A DNA stretch of 64,000 nt, from the NCBI GenBank assembly GCA_019359745.1, contig JAHHGT010000002.1, forward strand, positions 310,001 through 374,000, written 5' to 3'. The notes below the pieces were generated by a model. The model saw nothing but the letters and a program-made list of their open reading frames with translations. It was not told the origin of the DNA and ran no database searches. Position 1 is the first letter of the stretch. Each line of letters starts with the position of its first letter. The stretch is from Aphanothece saxicola GSE-SYN-MK-01-06B. Its GTDB lineage: Bacteria; Cyanobacteriota; Cyanobacteriia; PCC-6307; Cyanobiaceae. This document shows, piece after piece, positions 1 through 7,904 of the stretch. Both the position numbers and the translations under genes were made by a program.

Positions 1-12
1 CGGGCGCGTTTC

Positions 13-795
13 ATGAAAGTGGAGTATCCCGCCGCCTCCTATCCCTACGCCTTTCGCCAGCCACCCATCTCCGGCAACAGGATCAATGGCCTGGGGGAGG
101 AGCGCCCCCGCCGGCCCGACCACGTGTTCTTCGGTGATTCCTACAGGCGGGCCTGGGGAAAGCTCGACTGGTACTTCCAGGTGATGGAGCCCACCGCCAT
201 TCATCGGCTGATCGTGCGGATGTTCTGGCAGGACCGGGCCCGCGTCGGGCCTGTGGCGCCCAGCGTCACCACCCTGGGCACTCCGGCCGAGGCCTCCGCC
301 CACATCAAGGCCCTGGCCAACCAGAGCGGCGCCGGATTGGTGGGCATCACCCGCCTGCGTCCGGAGTTCTGCTACCACGACTCCAATCCTGACTTCGCCT
401 ACGCCATTGCGATCGGCGTTCCGATGGATCGGGAGGAGATGCTGCACACCCCCAGTGAGCGCTCCAATCAACAGATCATGCGGACCTACCTGGAGGTCAA
501 TCGGGTGGCGATCCGGCTGGCGCACGCCATCGGTGCCTGGGCTCTCCGGCCCAGGCGTCCACCAATCTGGCGCCGGGTTCCAGCACGGAGGTTCTGCATG
601 TGCCCATCGCGATCGAGGCTGGGCTGGGCCAGCTGGGCAAGCACGGCTCGATGATCACACCCGAATTCGGCTCGAATGTTCGTCTGGCCACCGTGCTCAC
701 GGATCTGCCCCTGGAGCACACCCGGCAAGGGCCAGGAGCTGATGCGTACCCTGCTCGAGCGTCGGGAGGGGCCCGGGGGAACTGCCCGGAACTGA
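13..795 (+). pseudogene. Broken reductive-dehalogenase-like / 4Fe-4S protein remnant
   Basis: The first ~175 codons read as a coherent protein (VYPAASYPY-type start region, then FFGDSYRRAW and GAGLVGITRLRPEF) resembling the N-terminal and middle parts of reductive-dehalogenase-like double-4Fe-4S proteins. Near 533-545 the frame is lost. The matching continuation (EVLHVPIAIEAGLGQLGKHG, then SNVRLATVLTDLPLE) lies in another frame up to about 715, which fits a one-base deletion. Past that point the expected cysteine-rich Fe-S domain is missing. The remaining codons to the stop at 795 do not resemble the family. The frame is also open from base 1, so the true 5' end may lie outside the window. 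No intact copy is present here. The family assignment comes from recognised motifs, and the decay is read directly from the frames. A sequencing error could explain the frameshift but not the missing C-terminus. Confidence 0.72.
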
Positions 796-798
796 CGT

Positions 799-1320
799 GT
801 GCCACGTTGGCCGGTGTTATGGCGAGATTGTGTGAACGAACCGCTCCTCGTGGTGCGCCGAGCGACGGCCACGGACGTGCCGGTGCTGGCCCGCTATGGC
901 GTCGCCCTCGCACGCCTGCATGTCGGCTTTGATCGCGACCGCTTCGCGGTGCCGCCGGGTGGCGAGGGCGCCTATGCGGCGTTCTTCCAGGCGGAGCTCC
1001 AGCGTCCGGAGGTCGTGCTGCTGATCGCCGAGGCCGGCACGCAACCGGTGGGCTACGCGTTCGTGCGGATGGAGCCGATCAGCCTGGTGGAGCTGCGCGG
1101 TGCCGGAGCCTGGCTGCACGACATCTACGTGGATCCCGAAGCCAGGAGCGGCGGGATCGGTCGCCGGCTGCTCGAGGCGGCCAAGGAGGCCGCCATCGCC
1201 CTGGGCTCCAGCAGCCTGATGCTGAGTGCGTCGTCCCAGAATGCCGCCGCCCGGCACCTGTTCGAGGGCGCTGGACTGCGCCCCACCATGGTGGAGATGC
1301 GGATCGAACTGGGGGCGTGA
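799..1320 (+). CDS. GNAT-family N-acetyltransferase
   Basis: This is an acetyl-CoA-dependent N-acetyltransferase of the GNAT fold with unknown substrate. The hallmark motif A is visible as HDIYVDPEARSGGIGRRLLE, giving the R/Q-x-x-G-x-G/A pyrophosphate-binding loop (RSGGIG). It is followed by the helix-strand LMLSASSQNAAARHLFEGAGL, which is typical of motif B. The length (~160-173 aa) is normal for a single-domain GNAT. The ORF can start at GTG 799 or, more plausibly, at GTG 832 (VNEPLLVVRRAT), since the first 11 residues look non-conserved. It follows the pseudogene remnant and converges on the topoisomerase gene, so it is probably transcribed alone. The family is secure and the substrate cannot be inferred. 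Confidence 0.85.
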   Translation: MPRWPVLWRDCVNEPLLVVRRATATDVPVLARYGVALARLHVGFDRDRFAVPPGGEGAYAAFFQAELQRPEVVLLIAEAGTQPVGYAFVRMEPISLVELRGAGAWLHDIYVDPEARSGGIGRRLLEAAKEAAIALGSSSLMLSASSQNAAARHLFEGAGLRPTMVEMRIELGA

Positions 1321-1358
1321 AACGGGCGCTTCCGCAGGCCAACTGGCCCCAACGCCCC

Positions 1359-3827
1359 CTAGGGCCCGCCGATCAAGGGCACCAGCTGCTGCACCGCATC
1401 GCCGGGCTTCAGGGCCAGCAAGGTGCCTGAGCCGCCGCAGTCTTCCGTGGCCAGCTGGTCGGCCTTCAGCCGCAGGCTGCGGCCCTCGCTGCCCTCCAGC
1501 GTCACGCCGATCACCGGGGCGTCGCCCGCCTGCAGATCCACCAGGACATCCTCACGCTCCAGGAAGCGCAGGCCGATCTGGCCCATGGCGCCCCGCTGGC
1601 AGGGCCGCAGGCTCTCGAGCTGCAGCCGTTTCACCTGGCCGCGGCGGCTGGCCAGCAGCACGTCGCCGCCAGCCGCGGCCCGCGCCGCCCCCACGATCCG
1701 TTCGCCCGGCAGCAGGCGCAGCAGCATCGGCCCCTGGGCGGTGCGTCCCAGCACCGGCAGGTTGGCGTCGTTGATCGCCAGCCGCAGCACCCGCCCCGTG
1801 CTGGTGGCCACCACCAGATCCTCCCCCTCCAGGCAGGGCACCACCCGCTGCAGCGTCACCCCCTCCTTGAGCTTCAGCACGGTGGCGGGCCGTCCCGACA
1901 GCTCCAGGAAATCCTCGATCGGCAGCCGTTTGAAGCGCCCATCGGTGCTCAGCAGCCCCAGGCTGCCGCTGGCGGGCTGGGGCACCGGCAGCACCTGCAC
2001 CACCTGCTCCCCCTGCAGGCTGTCGGGCAGGAACCGCTCCAGCTTGCCGGGGTGCTGGCCGGCGAATTCCCACCGCAGCAACGCCACTTTGCCGCCGGCG
2101 CTGAAGGCCAGCAGGGCTGGCTGCTCGGCCACCGGCAGGATCAGCCGCGCCGGCGGCGGCAGCTCGCCCAGTTCAGCGGCGGCGTCGAGGTGCAGCCGTC
2201 CCAGCACCTGGGGCGTCACGATCCGCACGGCGCCGTCGGTCTGGATCAGCAGCCGGCCATCGCTGGCCAGGGCCTCGAAGGCCTGCTGCCGCTGCAGTTC
2301 GGTGTTGGGCCGCACCGCCGCCGCCCGCTGGGCCACCAGGGCATCGCCCCCCTCCACCAGGCGGGTGCGGCGGGGGGTGGCGTAGCGCTTCTTGAGCCCC
2401 TTCAGCTCGCTCACCATGGTGTCGAGCAGGGTGTCGCGGTCGTCCCGAAGGTGCCGCAGCCGGGTGCGTTCCAACTCCAGCTCCGCCGCCTCCTTGCGCA
2501 GCCCCTCCTGCTCCAGGCCCGTGAGCCGCCGCAGCGGCATGGCGAGCACCGCATCGGCCTGCCTTTCGCTCAGGTCCAGGTGCACCTGCAGGCTGGCCCG
2601 TGCCGTGGCGGCATCGCGTGCCTCGCTGATCATCTCGATCACCCGCTTGAGGTCGTCGAGGGCCTTGATCAGCCCCTGCACCACCTCCAGCCGGTCTTCG
2701 CAGCGCTTCAGCGCATGGTTGGTGCGCCGCAGGATCGTCAGCTCCCGGTACTCCAGGAACCGCAGCAGCAGCTGGCGCAGGTTCAGCTGCTGGGGCTGGC
2801 CGTTCACCAGTGTCAGCAGGATGGCGCCGAAGTTGCTCTGCAGGGCCGTGCGGCGCTGCAGTTCCTCCAGCACCTTCTGGGGTTCGGCGTCGCGCCGCAG
2901 CTCGATCACCACCCGCATGCCCTCGCGGTCGCTCTCGTCGCGGATGTCGGCGATGCCGCCGATCTTGCCTTCGTTCACCTGCTCGGCCAGCTTCTCGATC
3001 CAGCCCGCCTTGCTCAGCTGGTACGGCAGTTCCGTCACCACCACGGCGCCGCGGCGGTGGCGCCCCTTGCCCGGCTGCACCTCCTCGATGTGGGCCACCC
3101 CCCGCATCGGGATGCTGCCCCGCCCCGTGGCGTAGGTGTCACGCACGCCGCTGCCCAGCAGCACCTCGCCGCCGGTGGGGAAATCGGGGCCCGGCACCAT
3201 CGCCAGCAGCTTCTCCTCGGCCAGGTCGGGCTTGCGGATCAGGGCGATCAGCGCATCCACCACCTCACCCAGGTTGTGGGGGGGGATGCTGGTGGCCATG
3301 CCCACGGCGATGCCGGTGCAGCCGTTGAGCAGCAGGAAGGGCAGCTGGGCCGGCAGCACCGTCGGCTCCTGCTGGGAGCCATCGAAGTTGGGGGCGAAAT
3401 CGACCGTGTCGCTGCCGATCTCATCGAGCATCGCCTCGTTGGCGATCGGCGCCAGCCGGGTTTCCGTGTACCGCATCGCGGCCGGCGGGTCGTCGTCCAC
3501 CGAGCCGAAGTTGCCGTGGCCATCCAGCAGCGGGTGGCGGCTGGCGAAGGTCTGCACCAGTCGCACCAGGGCGTCGTACACCGCCTGGTCCCCGTGGGGG
3601 TGGTACTTGCCCAGCACGTCGCCCACCACCCGGGCGCACTTGCGGTACGGCCGGTCAGGGGTCAGCCCCAGCTCGTGCATCGCGAACAGGATGCGGCGCT
3701 GCACCGGCTTGAGCCCGTCGCGCACGTCCGGCAGGGCCCGTCCCACGATCACGCTCATCGCGTACTCGAGGTAGGAGCGCTGCATCTCCTGATGCAGGGC
3801 GATCGGTTGGACGCGCTCGTCCGGCAT
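1359..3827 (-). CDS. Type IIA topoisomerase subunit A (GyrA/ParC family)
   Basis: This is the DNA-cleaving A subunit of a type II topoisomerase (822 aa). The winged-helix/tower core is complete: [20 protein letters not shown], the QRSY-like start, and the catalytic tyrosine Y120 in [10 protein letters not shown]. The C-terminal half carries the beta-pinwheel repeats (for example [14 protein letters not shown] and [14 protein letters not shown]). The canonical GyrA box (QRRGGKG) that allows DNA wrapping is not evident. The nearest segment reads [10 protein letters not shown], so either a ParC-like subunit or a diverged GyrA is possible. Cyanobacteria often carry two such paralogues. No B subunit is adjacent. 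It reads ATG at 3827 with no convincing longer start. The family is certain; the choice between gyrase and topo IV is open. Confidence 0.93.
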   Translation of the reverse strand: MPDERVQPIALHQEMQRSYLEYAMSVIVGRALPDVRDGLKPVQRRILFAMHELGLTPDRPYRKCARVVGDVLGKYHPHGDQAVYDALVRLVQTFASRHPLLDGHGNFGSVDDDPPAAMRYTETRLAPIANEAMLDEIGSDTVDFAPNFDGSQQEPTVLPAQLPFLLLNGCTGIAVGMATSIPPHNLGEVVDALIALIRKPDLAEEKLLAMVPGPDFPTGGEVLLGSGVRDTYATGRGSIPMRGVAHIEEVQPGKGRHRRGAVVVTELPYQLSKAGWIEKLAEQVNEGKIGGIADIRDESDREGMRVVIELRRDAEPQKVLEELQRRTALQSNFGAILLTLVNGQPQQLNLRQLLLRFLEYRELTILRRTNHALKRCEDRLEVVQGLIKALDDLKRVIEMISEARDAATARASLQVHLDLSERQADAVLAMPLRRLTGLEQEGLRKEAAELELERTRLRHLRDDRDTLLDTMVSELKGLKKRYATPRRTRLVEGGDALVAQRAAAVRPNTELQRQQAFEALASDGRLLIQTDGAVRIVTPQVLGRLHLDAAAELGELPPPARLILPVAEQPALLAFSAGGKVALLRWEFAGQHPGKLERFLPDSLQGEQVVQVLPVPQPASGSLGLLSTDGRFKRLPIEDFLELSGRPATVLKLKEGVTLQRVVPCLEGEDLVVATSTGRVLRLAINDANLPVLGRTAQGPMLLRLLPGERIVGAARAAAGGDVLLASRRGQVKRLQLESLRPCQRGAMGQIGLRFLEREDVLVDLQAGDAPVIGVTLEGSEGRSLRLKADQLATEDCGGSGTLLALKPGDAVQQLVPLIGGP

Positions 3828-3889
3828 CCGGTCCTGGGGGGCTGCGGCTCAGGGCGCTCAGCCTACAGATGGTGCCCGTGGCAACCAGA

Positions 3890-4795
3890 TCAGGAGTCGT
3901 CGCTGCTGCCGCCGTTGCCGTCACCGGCGGTGGCATTGGCCTGGGCCCGTTCCACCGCAGCCTTCAACTCCGGCAGGGCCAGCAGCTGGGCGGTCACCGC
4001 CCGCAGCTTCGGCCCCCACAGCTGCTCCTTCTGGAAGCTGTCCTTGACGTAGTTGGGCTCCTCCGCCAGGGCGGTTTCGGCCAGCTTCAGGGCCTGGGCC
4101 CGCTCCGCCGGTCCGCGCTCGAACAGGGCCGCCGCCAGGGCCAGGGAGGTTTCGGCGATGTCCGGCTTGATCTTCAGCACCCGCTGCCAGCGGCCGATGG
4201 CGTCGGCGGTGCGGCCGCTCTCGAACAGCACCAGGCCCTGGTTGTTGATCGCTTCCCAGAAGTCCTTGCGCAGCCCCGCGGCCTTCTCGAATGAGCCAAG
4301 GGCCGCGTCGGTGTTGCCCAGCAGGATCTGGGCGTTGCCCAGATCGAAATAGGCACCGGCGTTCTTGCCGTCCAGTTCGATCCCCTTGCGCAGCAGCCCG
4401 ATGGCGTCCTGGGGCTTGCCGTTGCGCAGGGCCAGGGACCCTTCGGCGAACCAGATGCCGGCGTTGTTGGGATCCAGCTGCTTGGCCCGGGCCAGGGCCA
4501 CCACCGCCTTGTCCATCTGGTTGCTGCGCAATTCCGCCTCCGCCAGCAGCACCCAGCCGCGGGGGTCGTCCGGCAGCAGCCGCACGGTCAGCTCCGCCAG
4601 CCGGGCGGCATCCTCAGCCTGGCCGAGTCGCAGCAGCCGCGCCGCCGCCTGGGCGATCCCCAGCCCCGCCCCCTCCAGTTCTTTTTCCTGGGGCAGGTAG
4701 ACGAACGGCACCAGAGCCTTGGCCGGAGCGGGAAGCACCGTCAGTGGCAAGGCCAGGCAGAGGGAGGAAAACAGTTGCCAGAACCGCCGGCCCAC
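3890..4795 (-). CDS. Secreted TPR-repeat protein
   Basis: A 301-aa protein with an N-terminal signal peptide (FWQLFSSLCLALPLTVLPAPAKA) followed by tandem tetratricopeptide repeats from about residue 45 to 215. Typical TPR helices are visible in PRGWVLLAEAELRSNQMDKA, NAGAYFDLGNAQILLGNTDA and NNQGLVLFESGRTADAIGRW. The tail ends in a Gly/Ser/Asp-rich stretch. TPR arrays are protein-binding scaffolds, and the signal peptide places this one in the periplasm or thylakoid lumen. It lies between queG and the topoisomerase A gene on the same strand, 62 nt upstream of the latter. No enzymatic domain is present, and the partner cannot be inferred. Confidence 0.85.
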   Translation of the reverse strand: MGRRFWQLFSSLCLALPLTVLPAPAKALVPFVYLPQEKELEGAGLGIAQAAARLLRLGQAEDAARLAELTVRLLPDDPRGWVLLAEAELRSNQMDKAVVALARAKQLDPNNAGIWFAEGSLALRNGKPQDAIGLLRKGIELDGKNAGAYFDLGNAQILLGNTDAALGSFEKAAGLRKDFWEAINNQGLVLFESGRTADAIGRWQRVLKIKPDIAETSLALAAALFERGPAERAQALKLAETALAEEPNYVKDSFQKEQLWGPKLRAVTAQLLALPELKAAVERAQANATAGDGNGGSSDDS

Positions 4796-4819
4796 GGAAT
4801 CACCCCGAATCGCCCCAGC

Positions 4820-5812
4820 CTAGGGAGCCGTCCCCCGTTGTCCCCCACCGCCCGCCAGCGCCGCCCGGATGTTGCGCCGCCACATCGCCGGCCGGATCCG
4901 CCGCAGGGCCGAGGCCCGCAGCCGCCCGTCCCAGTCGGCGTCGCTCCAGTCCAGGGCTTCCTCGCCGCGCAGATCCAGCAGCCAAGGGCGCGGCTGCACG
5001 TCCACGTCCGTGGCGACGGGCAGGGCCTGGTGGTTCCAGGGGCAGACCTCCTGGCAGATGTCGCAGCCGGCCACCCAGCCCTGCAGCCGACCGGCCATGG
5101 CCGCCGGCAGGGCGTCGTCGCGGTTCTCGATCGTGTGATACGCCAGGCAGCGGCGGGCATCCACCACGAACGGCTCGTCGATGGCGCTGGTGGGGCAGGC
5201 GTCGATGCAGGCGGTGCAGGCGCCGCACAGGGGTTCGGCCGGACGGTCGGCGGGCAGGTCGAGGCTGGTGAGCAGGTGGCCCAGCAACATCCAGGAACCG
5301 CGGCGGCGATCGATCAGGTTGCCGTTCTTGCCGATCCAGCCCAGGCCCGCCTCCTCCGCCCACGCCTTGTCGAGCAGGGGGGCACTGTCGACGCAGGCCC
5401 GCCAGGTGGTGCCCGGCGCGGCCTCCTCCAGCCAGCGCCCCAGCTGCCGCAGGCGCCCATCGATCACCCGGTGATAGTCGCGGCCCCAGCCGTAGCGGGC
5501 CACCCGCAGGCTCCCCGGCGCCTGTTCCTGGGCCACGTGGTAGTTCCAGCCCACGGCCAGCACGCTGCGCACCCCCGGCAGCAGTGACTCGATCCGCTGG
5601 CGGCGCGGGTCGTTCATCCAGCCCATCCCCGCCTGGTGCCCCGCCGCCAGCCAGCGCTCAAGGGCGGCGCTGCGCAGCGGCAGCCTCGGCCCCCCCGGCA
5701 CCGCCGCCAGGCCCACCGGTGCGAAGCCCAGCGCCTCGGCCCGGGCCCGCAGTGCCGCCGCCAGCGCGCTAGGGGAGCCGGGAACGTTCAAGGGCTGCCG
5801 GTAGAGTCCCAC
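4820..5812 (-). CDS. queG: Epoxyqueuosine reductase QueG
   Basis: QueG reduces epoxyqueuosine to queuosine at tRNA position 34, the last step of Q biosynthesis, using cobalamin and two 4Fe-4S clusters. The clusters are visible as CGACTACIDACPTSAI (residues ~196-211) and CDICQEVCPWN (~250-260). The VDSAPLLDKAWAEEAGLGWIGKN segment carries the catalytic-region aspartate (~D142) and the family signature. The length of 330 aa is normal. The annotated ATG gives a short, probably disordered leader, and a start some residues downstream is possible. The gene is divergent from the HpsJ-family gene, 18 nt away. It is fold-related to the broken reductive-dehalogenase-like remnant at the window start but is a distinct family. 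Confidence 0.95.
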   Translation of the reverse strand: MGLYRQPLNVPGSPSALAAALRARAEALGFAPVGLAAVPGGPRLPLRSAALERWLAAGHQAGMGWMNDPRRQRIESLLPGVRSVLAVGWNYHVAQEQAPGSLRVARYGWGRDYHRVIDGRLRQLGRWLEEAAPGTTWRACVDSAPLLDKAWAEEAGLGWIGKNGNLIDRRRGSWMLLGHLLTSLDLPADRPAEPLCGACTACIDACPTSAIDEPFVVDARRCLAYHTIENRDDALPAAMAGRLQGWVAGCDICQEVCPWNHQALPVATDVDVQPRPWLLDLRGEEALDWSDADWDGRLRASALRRIRPAMWRRNIRAALAGGGGQRGTAP

Positions 5813-5830
5813 GAATCCGAACCCCCCTGA

Positions 5831-6481
5831 GTGGCTGCCGTTTCCTCATCCCGTTTCAGCCCACTGCTGCGCTGGATGGGCCTCACCCTGGTGGTGTTGC
5901 TCGTTCTGCAGCTGGTCGCCGTCCTGAGTCTCTGGGACTGGGAGGAGGAGGCGTTCCGCCAGCTGGCGGTGGAGCGACTGATCAGCCAGGCCCCCATGGG
6001 TCTGATCGGTCTGCTGCTCATGTACCTCTCCTCCCGCCTGGAAGACCAGTCGGAGGGGCGCACGCCCGTCCTCTGGACGGTCTGCATCATCAGTGGTCTG
6101 CTGGCTGTTCTGCTGACCGCCTCGCTGCCGATCACCTTCGGCGGTGACCAGCAGATGCAGCAGCAGAACGACCAGCAGATCGCCGCCAAGCGCGGCCAGC
6201 TGGAGATGGCCCGCCAGCAGAGCAAGGATCCCGCCCTTCTGCAGCAGCTGATCCGCCAGGCCGAAGCCACCGGCCAGGTGCCCCCCGGCGCCACCGAGGC
6301 CCAGAAGACCCAGTCGGCCCGGGCCTTCATCGATCGCCAGCTTGACCAGCTCGAAACCCAGTTCAAGCAGACTGAGCAGACCGGCAAGGTCACCCTCAGC
6401 CAGCGCCGCTATGGCGGATCGCTTGGCGCGGTAGTGCTGATCATCGCGTTCACCATCCTTTGCCTCGGCAGTGTCCTGTAA
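5831..6481 (+). CDS. HpsJ-family membrane protein
   Basis: A 216-aa integral membrane protein resembling the cyanobacterial HpsJ family, first named from genes affecting hormogonium polysaccharide in filamentous strains. It has an N-terminal membrane helix (LLRWMGLTLVVLLVLQLVAVL), two central helices (GLIGLLLMYL and TVCIISGLLAVLLTA), a long Gln-rich cytoplasmic or periplasmic segment (QQMQQQNDQQIAAKRGQLEM), and a C-terminal helix (SLGAVVLIIAFTILCLGSVL). The likely start is GTG 5831. In a unicellular picocyanobacterium the hormogonium role cannot apply as such. The function is unknown and the family link is by recall of the architecture. Confidence 0.75.
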   Translation: MAAVSSSRFSPLLRWMGLTLVVLLVLQLVAVLSLWDWEEEAFRQLAVERLISQAPMGLIGLLLMYLSSRLEDQSEGRTPVLWTVCIISGLLAVLLTASLPITFGGDQQMQQQNDQQIAAKRGQLEMARQQSKDPALLQQLIRQAEATGQVPPGATEAQKTQSARAFIDRQLDQLETQFKQTEQTGKVTLSQRRYGGSLGAVVLIIAFTILCLGSVL

Positions 6482-6535
6482 GACCCCCGTGGATCGTTAC
6501 CGTTAGGGTTTCGCCCCTACGGACCCCTTCTTCCA

Positions 6536-7267
6536 TTGGTCCCATCCAGTAGTCCCAGTTCCGACCAGCCCCTGGGCAACCGGCTGCAGCAGGATCTCAA
6601 GAACGATCTGATCGCCGGCCTGCTGGTGGTCATTCCGTTGGCCACCACGATCTGGCTCGCCACCACGGTGAGCCGCTTCGTGCTGGCGTTCCTCACGTCG
6701 ATCCCCAAGCAGTTCAACCCGTTCAACACCCTCAACCCCCTCCTCCAGGACCTGATCAACCTGGGGGTGGGGTTGCTGGTGCCCCTGCTGGGCATCCTGT
6801 TGATCGGCCTGATGGCCCGCAACATCGTCGGCCGCTGGCTGCTGGAGTTCGGTGAGGGCACCCTGCTGCGCATCCCCCTGGCGGGCTCCGTCTACAAGAC
6901 CCTCAAGCAGCTGCTCGAAACCTTCCTGCAGGGCAACTCCAGCCGCTTCCGGCGGGTGGTGCTGGTGGAGTACCCCCGCGAAGGGCTCTACGCCGTGGGC
7001 TTCGTCACCGGTGTGATCGGCACCGCGATCCAGTCTGATTTCGGCGAGAAGATGCTCAGCGTCTTCATTCCCACCGCCCCCAACCCCACCACCGGTTGGT
7101 ACGCGGTGGTGCCGGAACGGCTGGTGAAGGATCTGGAGCTGAGCGTGGAGGATGCCTTCCGCACGATCATCTCCGCCGGCATCGTCAGCCCGGACGAGCG
7201 GGAACCCAACTCCAACCGCAGCTTCGCCAGCCTCCTGGCCCAGCTGCGCGCCCCCCAAACCTCCTGA
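6536..7267 (+). CDS. DUF502 family membrane protein
   Basis: A 243-aa DUF502 protein, a family widespread in cyanobacteria and chloroplast-bearing plants with no settled molecular function. Two transmembrane helices are visible (NDLIAGLLVVIPLATTIWLATT and LINLGVGLLVPLLGILLIGLMARN), followed by the conserved soluble half containing IPLAGSVYKTLKQLLETF, VVLVEYPREGLYAVGFVTG and VFIPTAPNPTTGWYAVVPE. No ATG or GTG precedes the first helix in frame, so translation must use TTG at 6536 (or a rarer codon). The stop overlaps the nusB start as TGATG, implying translational coupling. Confidence 0.88.
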   Translation: MVPSSSPSSDQPLGNRLQQDLKNDLIAGLLVVIPLATTIWLATTVSRFVLAFLTSIPKQFNPFNTLNPLLQDLINLGVGLLVPLLGILLIGLMARNIVGRWLLEFGEGTLLRIPLAGSVYKTLKQLLETFLQGNSSRFRRVVLVEYPREGLYAVGFVTGVIGTAIQSDFGEKMLSVFIPTAPNPTTGWYAVVPERLVKDLELSVEDAFRTIISAGIVSPDEREPNSNRSFASLLAQLRAPQTS

Positions 7268-7893
7268 TGCAGAGTCGCACCCTTGCCCGTGAACTGGCCC
7301 TGCTGATGCTGGGTCAGGTGAGCGATCGCGGCAGCGGGGCTGAGGCCCCCACCGGCTCTTTCGATGTGCTGTTGCAGCAGGCTGTCACCACCCTCAGCCA
7401 GCACGTGCGTGAGGCCCTCGACCGCTCCGCCGAGGATCTGCAGCAGGCCCAGCAGCGGCTGCTGGACAGTGAGCTGCAGGACCAGGGCGAGAAGCAGCTG
7501 CCCACGGTGCGGCGCCACCTGCAGGACGGCCTCACCCATGCCGAGCAGGCCCTCAATCGCCTCTCGGCCAGCCTGGAGCTGCCCCGCCTGCTGCTCATGG
7601 CCGACCAGGACGCCGTGCGGCTCGACGCCATCGCCCGCAGCAAGGCGGTGCTGCGCGACCGTGAGGGCCTTGATCGCCGCATCGACGCGGTGATGGAAGG
7701 CTGGCGCCTCACCCGCCTGCCCCGGGTCGACCGCGACATCCTGCGGCTGGCGGTGGTGGACCTCGAGGATTTCGCCACGCCCGCCGCCGTGGCCTGCAAC
7801 GAAGCGGTGGAACTGGCCAACCGCTACAGCGACGAGCAGGGGCGACGCATGATCAACGGTGTGTTGCGGCGCTTCACCGCCGCCCGGGTTTAG
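7267..7893 (+). CDS. nusB: Transcription antitermination factor NusB
   Basis: NusB binds boxA RNA with NusE (S10) and prevents premature termination of rRNA transcription. The C-terminal NusB core is clear: RRIDAVMEGWRLTRLPRVDR, DILRLAVVDLEDF, AACNEAVELANRYSDEQGRR, and the family-ending INGVLRRF. The protein is 208 aa, longer than typical bacterial NusB (~140 aa), because of an inserted helical, charged region (~residues 30-100) that is common in cyanobacterial forms. The ATG at 7267 overlaps the DUF502 stop by one base, and the longer ORF listed upstream is a shadow. ftsY begins 11 nt downstream, so the three genes probably form one operon. Confidence 0.92.
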   Translation: MQSRTLARELALLMLGQVSDRGSGAEAPTGSFDVLLQQAVTTLSQHVREALDRSAEDLQQAQQRLLDSELQDQGEKQLPTVRRHLQDGLTHAEQALNRLSASLELPRLLLMADQDAVRLDAIARSKAVLRDREGLDRRIDAVMEGWRLTRLPRVDRDILRLAVVDLEDFATPAAVACNEAVELANRYSDEQGRRMINGVLRRFTAARV

Positions 7894-7904
7894 GCAGGAA
7901 CGCG

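Noticed and set aside
2052-4052. A 666-aa plus-strand ORF opposite the topoisomerase A gene
   Set aside because: Shadow frame with Leu/Gln/His-rich repetitive composition; the minus strand has full family motifs.
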